NCBI RefSeq assembly: GCF_029873635.1
Contig: NC_080418.1
Coordinates: 10,802,062 to 10,866,061, forward strand
DNA length: 64,000 nt
Direction of reading: 5' to 3'
DNA from: Malania oleifera
Lineage: Eukaryota; Streptophyta; Magnoliopsida; Santalales; Ximeniaceae
In this document: in pieces, positions 13,101 through 25,898 of the stretch
How positions within the stretch are numbered: position 1 is the stretch's first letter
How the letters are laid out: each line of letters opens with the position of its first letter
Position numbers and translations under genes: made by a program
Notes under the pieces: generated by a model
What the model saw: only the letters and a program-made list of their open reading frames with translations
Told to the model about the DNA's origin: nothing
Database searches by the model: none

Positions 13101-16100
13101 GATGGAATGATGACTTGAAAATGAGCAAATACTAAGGAAAGAATGCCACCATATGGAAGCCCAATTCTAGGAGATTCGAGCTTCATAACCATCCATTTGA
13201 GTACAAGGCTGGCTAAATCTAATTTCTTTCCTTTTAATATGCACCACATAACGAAACAATCGAAGAAAGACACATGATCAAAGGATCTTGACCTCGGAAT
13301 TATATTGTAAGCAATGATTGTGCTTGGAGATTGAACTGTTTGTATGGTGGAGGATGTCCAAAATAGACGGGTTGATCGTTCATCACAAGGGGCAAAAGTT
13401 CTTGTGGTGAAAAACCCTGCTCCATAGTCCACTGTTTTTCTATTGGATTGCACTCAAAATCCCCATGCTTGATGTGAAGTATTTTCCATAATGAGTGTGG
13501 AGTAAGTGTTATCTTTTGGCCAAAACTTCAGTATCAAATCCAACGTCTTTCTTTACCAAATTTGAGTAGAAAAGTTTAATCTGGTCAGGATAGTATCCCT
13601 TAACTTGGTGAAGAACAAACTTATCCCATCCTATATTTTTGAGCAATTCAAGAATCTCAGGGAAGTTTTCTTCAAAGAAAGTAGCGTCTAATACCTTACA
13701 AAACATTGGATTGATTGTAGAGATGTGATTTTGGTATAACGCCTTTGCGTGAGATGAGACCAGCCATTTCTCTATGTCGTTGTTGCTTGTAGCCTTTGAA
13801 GAAGAAGAGGATGCTTTGTCCTTTTTCCCCACTGTTTTGGTACGTGCCATTTTGATGAAGTTGAAATTCAAGAAATCCTAGGTGTGAAGGAATTAGGGTT
13901 GTGATGGATGGACGTTGTGAGGAGGTTTGGAGAGGAGAAACTCAGAGGAGAAATGAAGAGGAGCTTGTTTAGTGAAGGGGAGACGAATGGACAGGCGTCT
14001 GAGGGTTTAAAGGAGTGTTTTTTATGTTAAATGAATACTACCCGTTGCGAGACGGTCGTTTGTCACCAAGTGGACAGTCGGCTGTCAACTGTCTTTTCAC
14101 ATAGACAGTCGCCTGCCAGTCGCTTGCTAGCTATCTGGCAGTCGTTTGCTAGCTATTTGGCAATCGTCTGCCCTGAACAACTGTTCTCTTTTCTCTTAGT
14201 TAACTTCTCTTACATGTAACATTCCTAATTCCCGTCGGATAAATACAAATTGATCTTCAGCTAATGGTTTTGTAAATATATCAGCTAATTGATCGTGAGT
14301 GTTAACAAATTCAAGTACTATTTCTTTCTTATCTACATTATTTCTTAAGAAATGATGAAGTATATCAATATGTTTGGTTCTTGAATGTGATACCGGATTC
14401 TTTGAAATATTTATAGCACTTCTATTGTCACACTTTATAGGGATTGTTTGATATTGTATCTTGAAGTCCCTTAATTGTTGTTTCATATACAAGGTTTGAG
14501 CACAACAGCTCCCGGCTGCTATGTATTCCGCTTCAGCTGTAGATAATGTTATGGAATTTTGTTTCTTTGAAAACCAAGAAACTAGTGAGTGTCCTAGGAA
14601 GTAACAAGTCCCACTAGTGCTCTTTCTATCTATTTTGCATCCTGCATAATCCACATCTGAATAACTTATCATTTCGAAATCAGTTCCCTTTGGATACCAT
14701 AAACCTAAATCAAGTGTGCCTAGTAAATATCTAAGGATTCGTTTAACTGCGATTTGATGTGATTCCTTAGGAGTCGATTGAAACCTAGCACACATACAAA
14801 CACTAAACATGATAACCGGTCTACTTGCTGTTAAATAAAGTAAGCTTCCTACCATTCCTCGGTAATGCTTGGTATCTACTTGTTTTCCTTTTTCATCCTT
14901 GTCAAGACTTGTTGAGGTGCTCTGATACCAATTGAAATTGGAATAGCTTTTCCAAGAGAGGGGTGAATTGGGATTTAAAAATTTTATTCATCCTTTTTAA
15001 TACTTTTTGTGTTATAACAATAATCAATACTCAAATACAATCAAAATTAATTCAGAGTAATCACAATCAAAGTAAAATTATCAACCATTTAATTCTTGTA
15101 ATAATAGCCTTGTATCAATATAAAAATTTGCTGAACTTGTATAAGCCTGTATCACAATTACACTTCTTCCTAATGTTCAGCTTTTAAATAAACTTTCAGA
15201 TTAATGAGTCAAGGATGATCAACCAAAGTAGTCCCTTTCAGTTTCCGCAATAAATGTTGATCCATCCAAAACAAATTACCTTCTGGTCTATTTAACAATC
15301 GAACACTCATAATTTATGAATTTTAAAGCAACCACACAGATTGTATCTTTTGCTGAAAAATAAAGAGTAGGGAAGAGAAAGAAGAACATTGGGTTTTACG
15401 AGGTTCGGCTTCAACACAAGCTACGTCCTCGCCCTTGGCAAAACTACCAAAAGATTCACTATTACCGTTCCTTTATCAGACGGAACAATACCAGTTACAA
15501 CACTCCTTGGGTAAGGCTAGAGCCCGCCTTCTCCAAAGATTCAGCACTCGAACCGTCAATCAATCTGTTACAAAGATATAAAACAAGGCGTACAAGAACT
15601 TGCTCCTCAAAGAGCTAATTAGTACAAATTGAAAAACGATGTAATTCAGTAAATTTAGAATATGAAAATTCAATATGAAGTTCTAAAGATTTATCACCGT
15701 AAGTATCTTTCAATAGATGAAAGAATCAACAATCGATGCACAATCACAATGAGAAACTTAGCAAGACTTTAGAGATTTGCGTGAGTGATGAGAGCAATGG
15801 AGAACTTTTAGAATTTTAGTAAGCTTTGAGAGAGTATGATAGCTGAATTGATTTCTTGGTGTCTAAATTAATGAACCTTGAGGGTATTTATAAATGTAGA
15901 AAGGCTTCTTGCTTGTTCCCCAAGTTTACTTGGAGTAGGGTCCAAGTTATATATTAGTTTGAGCTTCAAATAATTTAAATTTCAAAAATATGCCCGTTGA
16001 GAATTTTGAAAATTGCCGCGAGCCAGACAACTGTGTAGTCACTGGCAATCGTCTGTCCATGTATATCATGCATATTTTTTCAAACAAAAAGGTGGCAGTC

Positions 16101-19100
16101 GGCCGTCGTCATGGTGACAGTCGTCTGTCATTGAACAAATCTATTTTTCAAAACACACAGAATGGTGGCAGTCGGTTGGCAGAACACACACAGATGACTC
16201 ACTGGTCACTGGTAGTCGTCTGTCAATTGCTTGACAGTCATTTGTCAGGCTTCTGACTTGTGTTTAAAATGCTTTAAAAACATGCCAGTCGTCTGTCAGC
16301 TGGCTGTTTCTCTTTTCAAGTCATTTTTGATTTCTCTCTCTTTTGTTTAATTAACCTTGGAATTTTAACTTGTTTTAACTATGAAAAACATGTTCCAAGA
16401 TTTTAAAAACTAAGATTTCTTAAGTATATCTTTGCCTAATGAGCTTCAAAATGAAAATTCATATTTGAAACAACTTTGAAGTACTTACAAAGGTTGTTCT
16501 ATAAAGACATTTGTCACTTCTTTGCTTTGAGTCTTTTTAATGCTGCTCTTTAATCTTTCAGACTTCTATGAGCTTTCATTATGGATCTCTGGTATTCATG
16601 TGTGACTTTCCTTGATCCTTGATCCTTGTAAGCTTTCATGTCAGGGTATGTGAAATTTGAGCAAATCATCTTTGCCTGAAATAATATCACTTGAAAACAC
16701 ATTAGATAACTTTATTTTGTTATCATTAAAACCAAGAGTTTGTAAGCCTAACTAGGCCAACAACATATATTGTAAATAGATGGATAGACCTATCATTGTG
16801 ATTCGGTCTTTCATTGTGCTCAATATTTTTGACATGTTATCATAGTAGTCAAAGGCACACCTCAGGCACGCTACTCATGGCTTGGCTCGGAACGAAACTA
16901 TGCTATGCCATGAAATCACTAGATAAGATACACAGTGTTGCTTGTTCGATGGCAAGCCAAACTATGGATCGGCTGGCTAAACAACAAATCTCTCTTATAT
17001 GTTAATTTCTTCTTTTATCATAGACTTATGGATGTTATCACACACAAATCATGTTCCTGAGTTGCATAGAACAATCTGAACTGAGGCAATCTTTCCGGAT
17101 TCGCTCCGATGTGGATTCCCTGCACCTGGACAGAAAGAACCTACGAAGCTTCACTGTTCCCTGGGATTGGCGCAAGGCGCACTGAGGCGATGAGGCTTGC
17201 CCCTCACATGGGTTGGGGCGAGGCGGCCTTTAAGAGGCGCACCTCACACATGTTCATGTTATACTCAGTTTTTTTCCCTTCTCTTTTAATCTCAACCATC
17301 ATTTAATAGTTTGTATGATAGATTAGGTACAAAAGAAGGGGAAAAAGATATATTTAAACTTGCTAAAGTTAGAGAAAGGAAGAGCAAAGACTTAGGAAAT
17401 GTAAAATGTATAAAAAGTGAGGATGATATTGTCTTGGTTAAGGACGAAGATATTAAAGAAAGATGGCGAAGTTACTTTAGTAAGTTGTTTGACGAAAATC
17501 AAATAGAAGACTTAAACTTAGAATTGTTAAATGAGGAAAAGACTAAAAATATAAGATTTATTCGCAAAATTAGAGTTAAAGAAGTTAAGTTGGCACTACA
17601 AAAGATGAATAATGGGAAAGCTATGGTACCAAATAACATCCCATTTGAAGTTTGGAAATGCTTGGGTGATAACGAAATTATATGGTTAACTAATTTATTT
17701 AATACAATTGTAAAAATTAAGAAAATGTCAGATGAATGGAGGAAAAACTCTTTAATACCTATATACAAAAATAAAGGAGATATTCAAAATTGTAATAATT
17801 ATCGTGGAATTAAACTTATGAGTCATACGATGAAACTATGGGAAAGGGTAGTTGAACAAAGATTAAGGTTAGAAACGAAGATCTTAGAAAATCAATTTGG
17901 TTTTATTCTTGGGAGATCTACCACAGAAGCTATTTATCTTTTAAGAAGATTAATGGAAAAGTTTAGGGAAAAGAAGAGAGACTTGCATATGATATTTATT
18001 GACCTTGAGAAAACATATGATAGGATACCTAGGGAAGTTCTATGGTGGGTTTTAGAAAAAAAGGGTGTATGTTGTAGGTATACCGATGTCATTAAGGATA
18101 TGTACGATGGAGTAATGACTAGTGTACGGATTATAGATGGAGAAACTAGAGAATTTCCAATTACCATAGGTGTACATCAAGGACCTGCTTAGAGTCCTTA
18201 TCTTTTTGCTTTAGTGATGGGCCAATTGACTAAGAGTATTCAAAAGGAGGTTCCATGGTGTATGTTGTTTGCAGATGATATTGTATTAATTGACGAAACT
18301 AGGGACGGAGTAGAGGCTGAGTTAGAATTATGGAGAGAAGCTTTAGAATCTAGAGGCTTTAGGATAAGTAGAAATAAAATAGAATATATGAAATGTAATT
18401 TTAGTAATGATAGGAGGAATATTGGAGATAAAGTTAAAATTGATGATGAAGAAATAAATAGCACTTGTAGATTTCGATATCTTGGATCTATTATGCAAGC
18501 TGAAGGAGAAATTGAAGATGATGCAATGCATAGAGTTAAAGCAGGTTGGGTAAAATGGAGAAGTGCTTCAAGTGTGCTATGTGATCTTAGAATACCCTTA
18601 AAATTGAAAGGGAAGTTTTATAGGACAGCTATAAGACCAGTTATGCTATATGGATCGGAATGTTGGGCGATGAAGAAACATAATATCCAAAAAGTAAAAG
18701 TTACCGAGATGAGAATGCTTAGATGGATGAGTAGTCTAACATTAAAAGATAAATTAAGGAATGAACATATTCGTGATAAGTTAGGTATAGCTCCTATAGA
18801 AGATAAGATAAGGAAGGGACGACTCAGATGGTATGGACACTTGTAATGTAGGCCTTATAGTGCACCTGTGAGGAAGAGTGACTTAGTTACTATGGGGGAC
18901 AGTAGAAGGGGTAGGGGTATACCTAAAATAACTTAGAAGGAGATAGTGAGTAAGAATTTAATATCCTTGAATCTATCAAAAGAAATGGTCCATGATCGCA
19001 TAAATTGGCAGAAAATGATTCATATAGCCGACCCCACTTAGTGGGACTAAGGCTTGGTTTTGTTGTTGTTGTTTTAATCTCAACCATCTGTGTGTTTGTT

Positions 19101-22100
19101 CTTTTTTCCTTTATTATTTGCTGTTTTTCTGGAATTGCTGTGATTTCTTCCTAACATATATGCTCTGCTGCTGTCAGGCTTCTTTCTTCTTTCCTTCTTC
19201 TTCTGGCCTGCTGTGCTGCTCTCAGTCAAAGCTGCAAACCCCCTTTTTTGTTTTTATTTTTCTTTCGCTGTCCTTGTTTTTCTGAAATTCCTGTTTCTTT
19301 TCATGAAATTTCTACTCTGCTGCTCCTCAGTTTTTTTCATTAATGTTTTATTTTTATTTTATTTTTGCAGTTTTATTTGGAAAATGAGCTGTTTCTTTTT
19401 CCTGGAAACTTTTTTTTTTCTCTCTGCATTTCTGCTTCTGTGATCTGGAATTTCAGACATTTCAGTCAGAGCTGCACTGCTGCTGCTTTTGTGCAATTTT
19501 TTTTTGTTTTTTTGTTTTAAATTTCCCTGCTGCTTCTATTTTGTGGATCTTATCGCATGAACATCTCATATTATTGAAATTTGTGTTATAGTATTCATTT
19601 TTATGCCCTAGTATTGAGTATTTTCATATTTTAAAATTCAAATATTAGAACTATTGTGTTTACAATCAAGAATCCATTATGTAGGGTAATTTGCAGACAA
19701 TTTTAATAAATGTGCACCTCACCTCGATGAGGTGCGTGCCTTCACCTTGCACTTTGTGCATTGGCTCCAGGTACCCTTCGCGCCTCAATGCGCCTTGTGC
19801 TTTGACTACTATGCATGGTAATCAGAGCATGGTTCCAAGACCTAAACCCGCATTGTCACTATGACCATCAAACTGATGCCCAAAACCATAAATCAGCTGC
19901 ATGTCTGCCATCATAGGAGGATCACCCACACTACCAAAGACCAGAAACAACTGTAGGAGTTGCTGGAAAACACGGCAGTTGCTGGGAAAATTCCTGAATG
20001 TCACTGCCGTTTCAAAATCTCAATAACAAAACCTCAAGAGCCCCCTTCAGATTTTGCAAAACCGACCCCATATTCAGCCACTAAACTTTTTGATCTATCA
20101 TCATGTAAAATTTCATTGCTGGAGGAGGTCACATGCACCCCCACATGCTGGCTGAAAGCTGGCAGCTCCGACCCCATGCGACGGCATGTGAAAGGCTTTT
20201 GAGCGCTGGTTTTGCAATGATTTCATCCCAAATGCCTTAAATACTTCCATATTCCATAATGTCAAGTTGTTGGTCTATCTTTTTTTTCAATGATCCAGCC
20301 TTCTTGGTTGTCCACTCGTGGCAGTTTGTTAATGGTTGTTTGGTACCCTTAGGGTTGTGTATTAATTTTTTAGGGGGTCTCTTGGGGTGGTGGCAGTGTT
20401 ATGCTAGTTTGCTTATTACTTGTTTAAGGTTTTTCAGTTGTTCACATTGTTCATGGTTGTTCTGGCTGTTGACCTTGTTCATTGTTGTCTTGTTTTTCAG
20501 TGTTGAGATGGAGTCCACAAACCCTAAAAGTATATTGTTTGTTGTGTGCTTCTGATTTGCTCCTGTAATTTAGGTTGTGTACATGCATTGGGCTGGAGTA
20601 CACAAATCCCAAAAGTATGTTTCCCTCATTAGGTGCTTTTTTGGCCATTGGTGAGCAGCATACTATTAATGTCTCATAGGAGGAGTGTTCAAGGTTCCTG
20701 TATCCAGCATTCCAATAAGCATCTCATCACATTGCATCTTTTGCTCATAAGGGTAATCCTTCAGTTTGCATGTCATCTATAATCTCTCTCTAGTCTTGGG
20801 TTTTTGATTCTGCCACGACTAACCATATGACAGGTGTTATGAACTTCTTTTTTGCTCCCTAGTACTCAATAAATCTAGTTCAAGTTGCCCTTTGTAATGG
20901 GTTCACTGCTACAGTTAAGAGAAGAGGGAATAGGAACAATAAATCCAACAGTCCAACTCATGTTTCTGTTTCTTCTGTTTTGTACATTCCCAAATCCCCC
21001 TTCAATTTCATGTTTAGTAAGATTATGAAGTTTACTAAATTGTTCTGCAACCTTCTTTAGTGATTTTGTTGTTATTCAAGATGACAAGGAAGACGATTAG
21101 CACATGATGTGAGGCTGGTGGACTTTACTACTTTTAAGTCACTCTTTCCTCCTAATGTCTGCAGTGCAGCTGGTATACCACTTCAAACCATGCTGTTGCA
21201 CCACTTCAAACTGTTGCCTTAGTTTCTTCATTGAACAAGTTAAAACAACTAACTACTTTTGAATTCTGTGTCTAATCTTGAGTTTGAGTCTTGTCAATTG
21301 GGAAAGCACCATCATGTTCCCTTTGTTTCCTTAGTCAATAAATGGCCGGTCAACCCTTTCATTTTAATTCGTTTTACCCAATATTCTTAACACATAGTGG
21401 AACCATTGGTCACAATGTCATCATTAACAAGAAATCTTTTATTAAATTCAGTGAACATCTTGAAGCTTAACGACTATTGGACAAGATTGGTTTGTGGCTG
21501 TCGTATCCAGAAGGTTAAAAAGTTCAATAAGCGCCAGCAGGAGTTGGCAAATTTTGTACATTCAATTAAGTATTATGGGATGGGCTTTAAAAGGGTTTTT
21601 CTTAATTATATTTTGGTTGAGTTTTTCATTTAGTTTGTTTTGTATTTGTTTTTTTATCTTTTGAGGACTTCCAGTCCTATAGCTTGTATTCTCTTTTTAT
21701 TCTTGCTTAATATATGTTTTTTTTTTAAATAAAAATAAAAAAAAATAAAATAGGGGTCAGGCCTTCCAGCTTGGAAAGGAACCTTATTTGTCCAAATATT
21801 TGACATAATAACTGCTACTTTCTCAAGCTGTTTCGCTTTAGCTTATAGCTCATCATGCATCCTTCTTTGAGATTTGAGAAGACTTATGACTCATCATTCA
21901 TCCTTCTTTGACATTTTAGAAGACCAAGCTAATCAACAATCCTATTACATTTTTTACGGGTGGGGCTAATCTCAATAAAACAGTCAAATATCCCTAGAGA
22001 AAGGACAATGATAAGCAAAGATCCATGGTTTCAACATAATTGTTACAAAAACAAATCTCAAACTATAGTTTAAAATTGCTATTAAATCTACTAATCTCTT

Positions 22101-24561
22101 CCTTAGCAATTAGCTTGTAGCCCCTTACCAACTGCCATAAGAAATATTTAACCCTAGGAATCACATTTAAAGACCAGATACCATTCAACCAAAAGCTACG
22201 ATAGGAGTTGTCTAAATTACTTTGCAGCCATTCTGCAGATTTGACTGTGACTAATTCATTACCATGGCACCCTAGCAACGTATATAATTCATGTTCTCCA
22301 TAGGATAGGAACAGAATTAGTGATATTCTCAGAACAATCAAGAAGAATTTTATTTAGCTCAACCCTGTTCCATTTTTATCCCAAATTTTTACGATTTCAA
22401 TTGATACTTGTTCCAGCTTGTCCTGGAATAACAGGAAATGGCAGTTTCTGCAAAGTCCAAGCAAAAGACCCAAAATTAATATCCTCATTATTGCTACTCA
22501 TTTTATGCCTTCTAAAACAAGTTATCAAACCAGCCAGTAGCTAGAATGCCTGTTCAGGCCATAGAATCTGTAACTGCAGGATGGATATGAAAGAAACTAG
22601 CTTTGCACAAGTATTCTTATCGCCCGTCATTATTAAAATAGGAAAATCTGCAAAAATATAATCCACCATAAAATTTAGGTCAATGCACATTATTCCAGCT
22701 AATCAATTAAAAGATGCAGTAACACTATTAAAGCAGGGCATAGTGCGGAAGGACAACTAGCCTGGTCAAATTTTATTCTTAATGTTACTGCATATTGTAA
22801 AAAATTTCCGATATTGTCATCTGCTGTTAGTTAATTCCAGACAACTGAACATTGCTGCACTTGAATACTCATATTTTGTGTGTATGCTTTATTTATTTAT
22901 TTTTTAATTTTCTGGCAGCTAGGAAATTTTAAAAATCACATTTCTGATAATTTCTTCTCTCTCTTACCTTCAGATGAATCGAATACGGATGATCATGGAA
23001 ATTTTCAAGAGACTATCATGAAGCAGTTCCAAAATTTAATCACCCCTTTACTAGTGATTGGGCTATTCCTTTCATCATTTTCTTTTGGTTCTCGTGAACA
23101 ACAACAGGTAAGCATGTCCTTAAATGCACCTAAGGAGCTAGTTTTAGTTACGTGCACAAGGCTTGCACCATTGCACTTATTTCTGGATCTTAAGATTCAT
23201 AAAATTTTTGTTGCATGCTATGTGTTTACTGATTTCCCACTTTCTTATTAATGTTCAATATGGAAAGTAAAATTTGATCAGTGTCTCCTTTCATGATTTT
23301 CTTTTGGTCCTCGTGAACAGCTACAGCCTACAGGTAAGCATATCCTTGAATACACTCAAGGAGCTAGTTTTTTGGTTACTTTTACAGGGCTTGTACGATT
23401 GCTCTTATCTCTGTATCTTAAGACTCAAATAAATTTTATTGCGTGCTATTTGTTTTCTGATTTCCCATTTTCTTATTGGAGCTTGATATGCAAAGTGAAT
23501 TTAGAGTTGCAACGTTTGTTTTGTATATTTTGATTTCTTGATGTGTGTTTTCCCCTACCCTGGTGCATAATCAAAGTGGTTGCTATGGGTGTATTTGATT
23601 TGGTGCGGCTTATTTTCGACCAATACCAAGAATCAAACCGCAGGACTCGGTTTCCTAAATTACTGAACTGATACTGAACCAAAACTGACAGTTTCATTAC
23701 CAGATCAATAATTGTTCTTTGGTGCGGTTCGGTTGTTGAAACGTTCGGTACAAAATTTTGAATGATTTTAAATTATAATTGAGAAGTCTTGATTCAGATG
23801 GCCTCCTTATGTAGGCTGGGCGCACAAACTAATGGAGGCCCAATTAAGAAGATGCATATTCAGGTGGGGGCAAGGCATATTTATAAGGAGAAGGAAGAAA
23901 AAATGGGATGGGGTGCAATTGCAGCCTGCAGGGAAGACTTTGAGTGGTTGAGACTCCTTGGTAACTTACCTTGTCCCACATCGAAAAATTCGTAAGGGAG
24001 GGGAGCCTCCCCACCTCTATTAAACTTCACAATTTCATCTGTTTATTTGTTCGTTTACTTGGATTAAAATACCCAAGAAAAATGAAAAAATAATATGTAG
24101 TATTTCAGTATAAAATTAGAATTATAGATAAAAAATAACTTAAAAATATATTAATATAAATTTACAATTGCTGACATCTCTATTCCATAGCAGAACAGAG
24201 AACACATAAATATTAATTTAATATAAGATAATTTGCTTTTTTGGTTCAGTTTTGGGTTGGAAACCGAAACTGAAATCCGAAATTTCTATTTTTAAGAGCC
24301 AAAACCAAAATTAAAAACCAAAAAACTGACCCAAAACTTATTTTGGTCCAGCTTTGGATCAGTTGTCAGTAAATTTTGTACACACCTAGTGGTTGACCTT
24401 TTTTTTTTTCGGTGCTGTATGTGAACATAATGGTTTAGCGGCCGTGGTATTGCACTGTGTGTACAGCTCCTTGGATGCTGAGAGATCTCCCTGGCATGAT
24501 ATTGGGCTTATTATGTTGTTGCCTTGTTTTTAGCTTTATTTTTTTACTTGTTGGACTAAGC

Positions 24562-24610
<49 letters not shown>

Positions 24611-25854
24611 ACACACACACACACTCCCTTCTGCCCTTTTTTTTTTTTGGGTTGATGAAAGAGTTTAAATATGCATGGATAATTTTATTTTCCTGACTCT
24701 TAATAAACTTTGGAGACTTGATGGCCTGAAGTGTAACTATTAGAGTCACCGACCTAATGGTGCTTTAAAGGCAGAATTGATGGCCTGAAGCGTAACCAAG
24801 TTTTTTGAATTTTTTCACCCAATGAACATGCTGATTAGTCTTTTACAAAATTCCTCAGTATAGATGCTTCCTGTTCTCTGCCTTGTTTCTCTCTGCCCCT
24901 GCCCCTGCTTCTGCTCCTTTTCCCCCTTTCATTAGGCTTCATTTGCTCAGGCTTTGAACGCAAATTATGCTTTACCATATGCTTGGGAAAATTACTCTCC
25001 TCTGGCATAGTTACATTAGCTGTGAGAAAACTAAGATATATTTTTTATACCTGAAATTTATTTTCTTAGAAATTTCGCACTACATTCTGCCTAAACAAAT
25101 AGAGGCTTGACTTACTTGCTTTGTAACTTTTATGTATGGCGTATTAATTTTAAATATTTTTAATGTAATTGAAGTTGAACAGTCTACAGAGTACAGAATT
25201 AGTTTCTATTCAATACTGTGTTTTAAAAAATGTAAACGAGGTGCGCCTTGAGGCATGCTTCAGGGCAATGTGAATGAAAAATGCCTCAAAGTGCATCTAT
25301 AAATGTGCAACTCACCTACTTAATGGCTCTTTAAACTAGCGCTGAAACTTAAATGGCAGAACTGATGGCCTGAAGTGTGACTAAGCTTTTGGAATTGGCT
25401 CATTCAGTGAACATTTGGACTAATCTTTTACAAAATTCCTTAGTATAGATGCTTTCTATTCTTTGCCTTGCTTCTCTCTGCCCTTTCATTAGGCTTCATT
25501 TCCTTGAGGCTTTGATCACAAATTATTTACTGGGAGGTTATTCAGGGGGAAAAATTGCATATAAAATAAGGTATACTTCCATACCTGAAATTTATTTTCT
25601 TAAGAAAATTCCCACAAAACATTCTGTCTAAACAAGTAGAAGCTTGACTTGCTTTGTAACTTATGTTATTGGTAATTTATGTAATGGCATATTAATTATT
25701 AATATTTTTAATGTAATGAGAGCTGAAACAGCATACAGAGTACAGAGCACAGAATTATTTGTAATTTAGTACTGTTTTAAATTGGTGTAAATGAGGTGCA
25801 TCTTGAGACTCACTTCAGGACGAGGTGAATGAAAAATGCCTTAAAGTGCATCAA

Positions 25855-25898
<44 letters not shown>

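Larger units (their letters stand above)
10496..16762 (-). mobile_element. Ty1/copia-related LTR element with both LTRs and a much reduced interior
   Basis: Minus-strand order: LTR (16762-14933), tRNA-Met primer-binding site (14930-14919), the RNase H end of pol (about 14.2-14.9 kb, with [20 protein letters not shown]), a short motif array (14.04-14.17 kb), an extra open region downstream of pol (about 12.6-13.87 kb), a polypurine tract, LTR (12294-10496). Flanks GCATA and ACATA fit a 5-bp target duplication with one mismatch. Gag and most of pol are not present, so the element is broken and could move only with help. The two LTRs remain very similar, so the insertion is moderately young. It lies antisense in FTSH intron 3. 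Confidence 0.9.
7721..22973 (+). other. FTSH intron 3, about 15.25 kb, filled with transposons
   Basis: The donor GTCGGT follows exon 3 at 7720; the acceptor CTTCAG precedes exon 4 at 22974. Residues flanking the junction (SKAK then DESNTDD) keep the frame. The intron holds two RTE LINE copies, a foldback repeat, a 6.3-kb LTR element, a TIR-flanked segment, a copia fragment and two L1-type remnants. Stretches at 9.2-10.0 kb and 22.35-22.97 kb show nothing recognisable. Confidence 0.9.

Noticed and set aside
18240-18531. Minus-strand frames over the LINE
   Set aside because: Antisense shadows of the reverse transcriptase frame.
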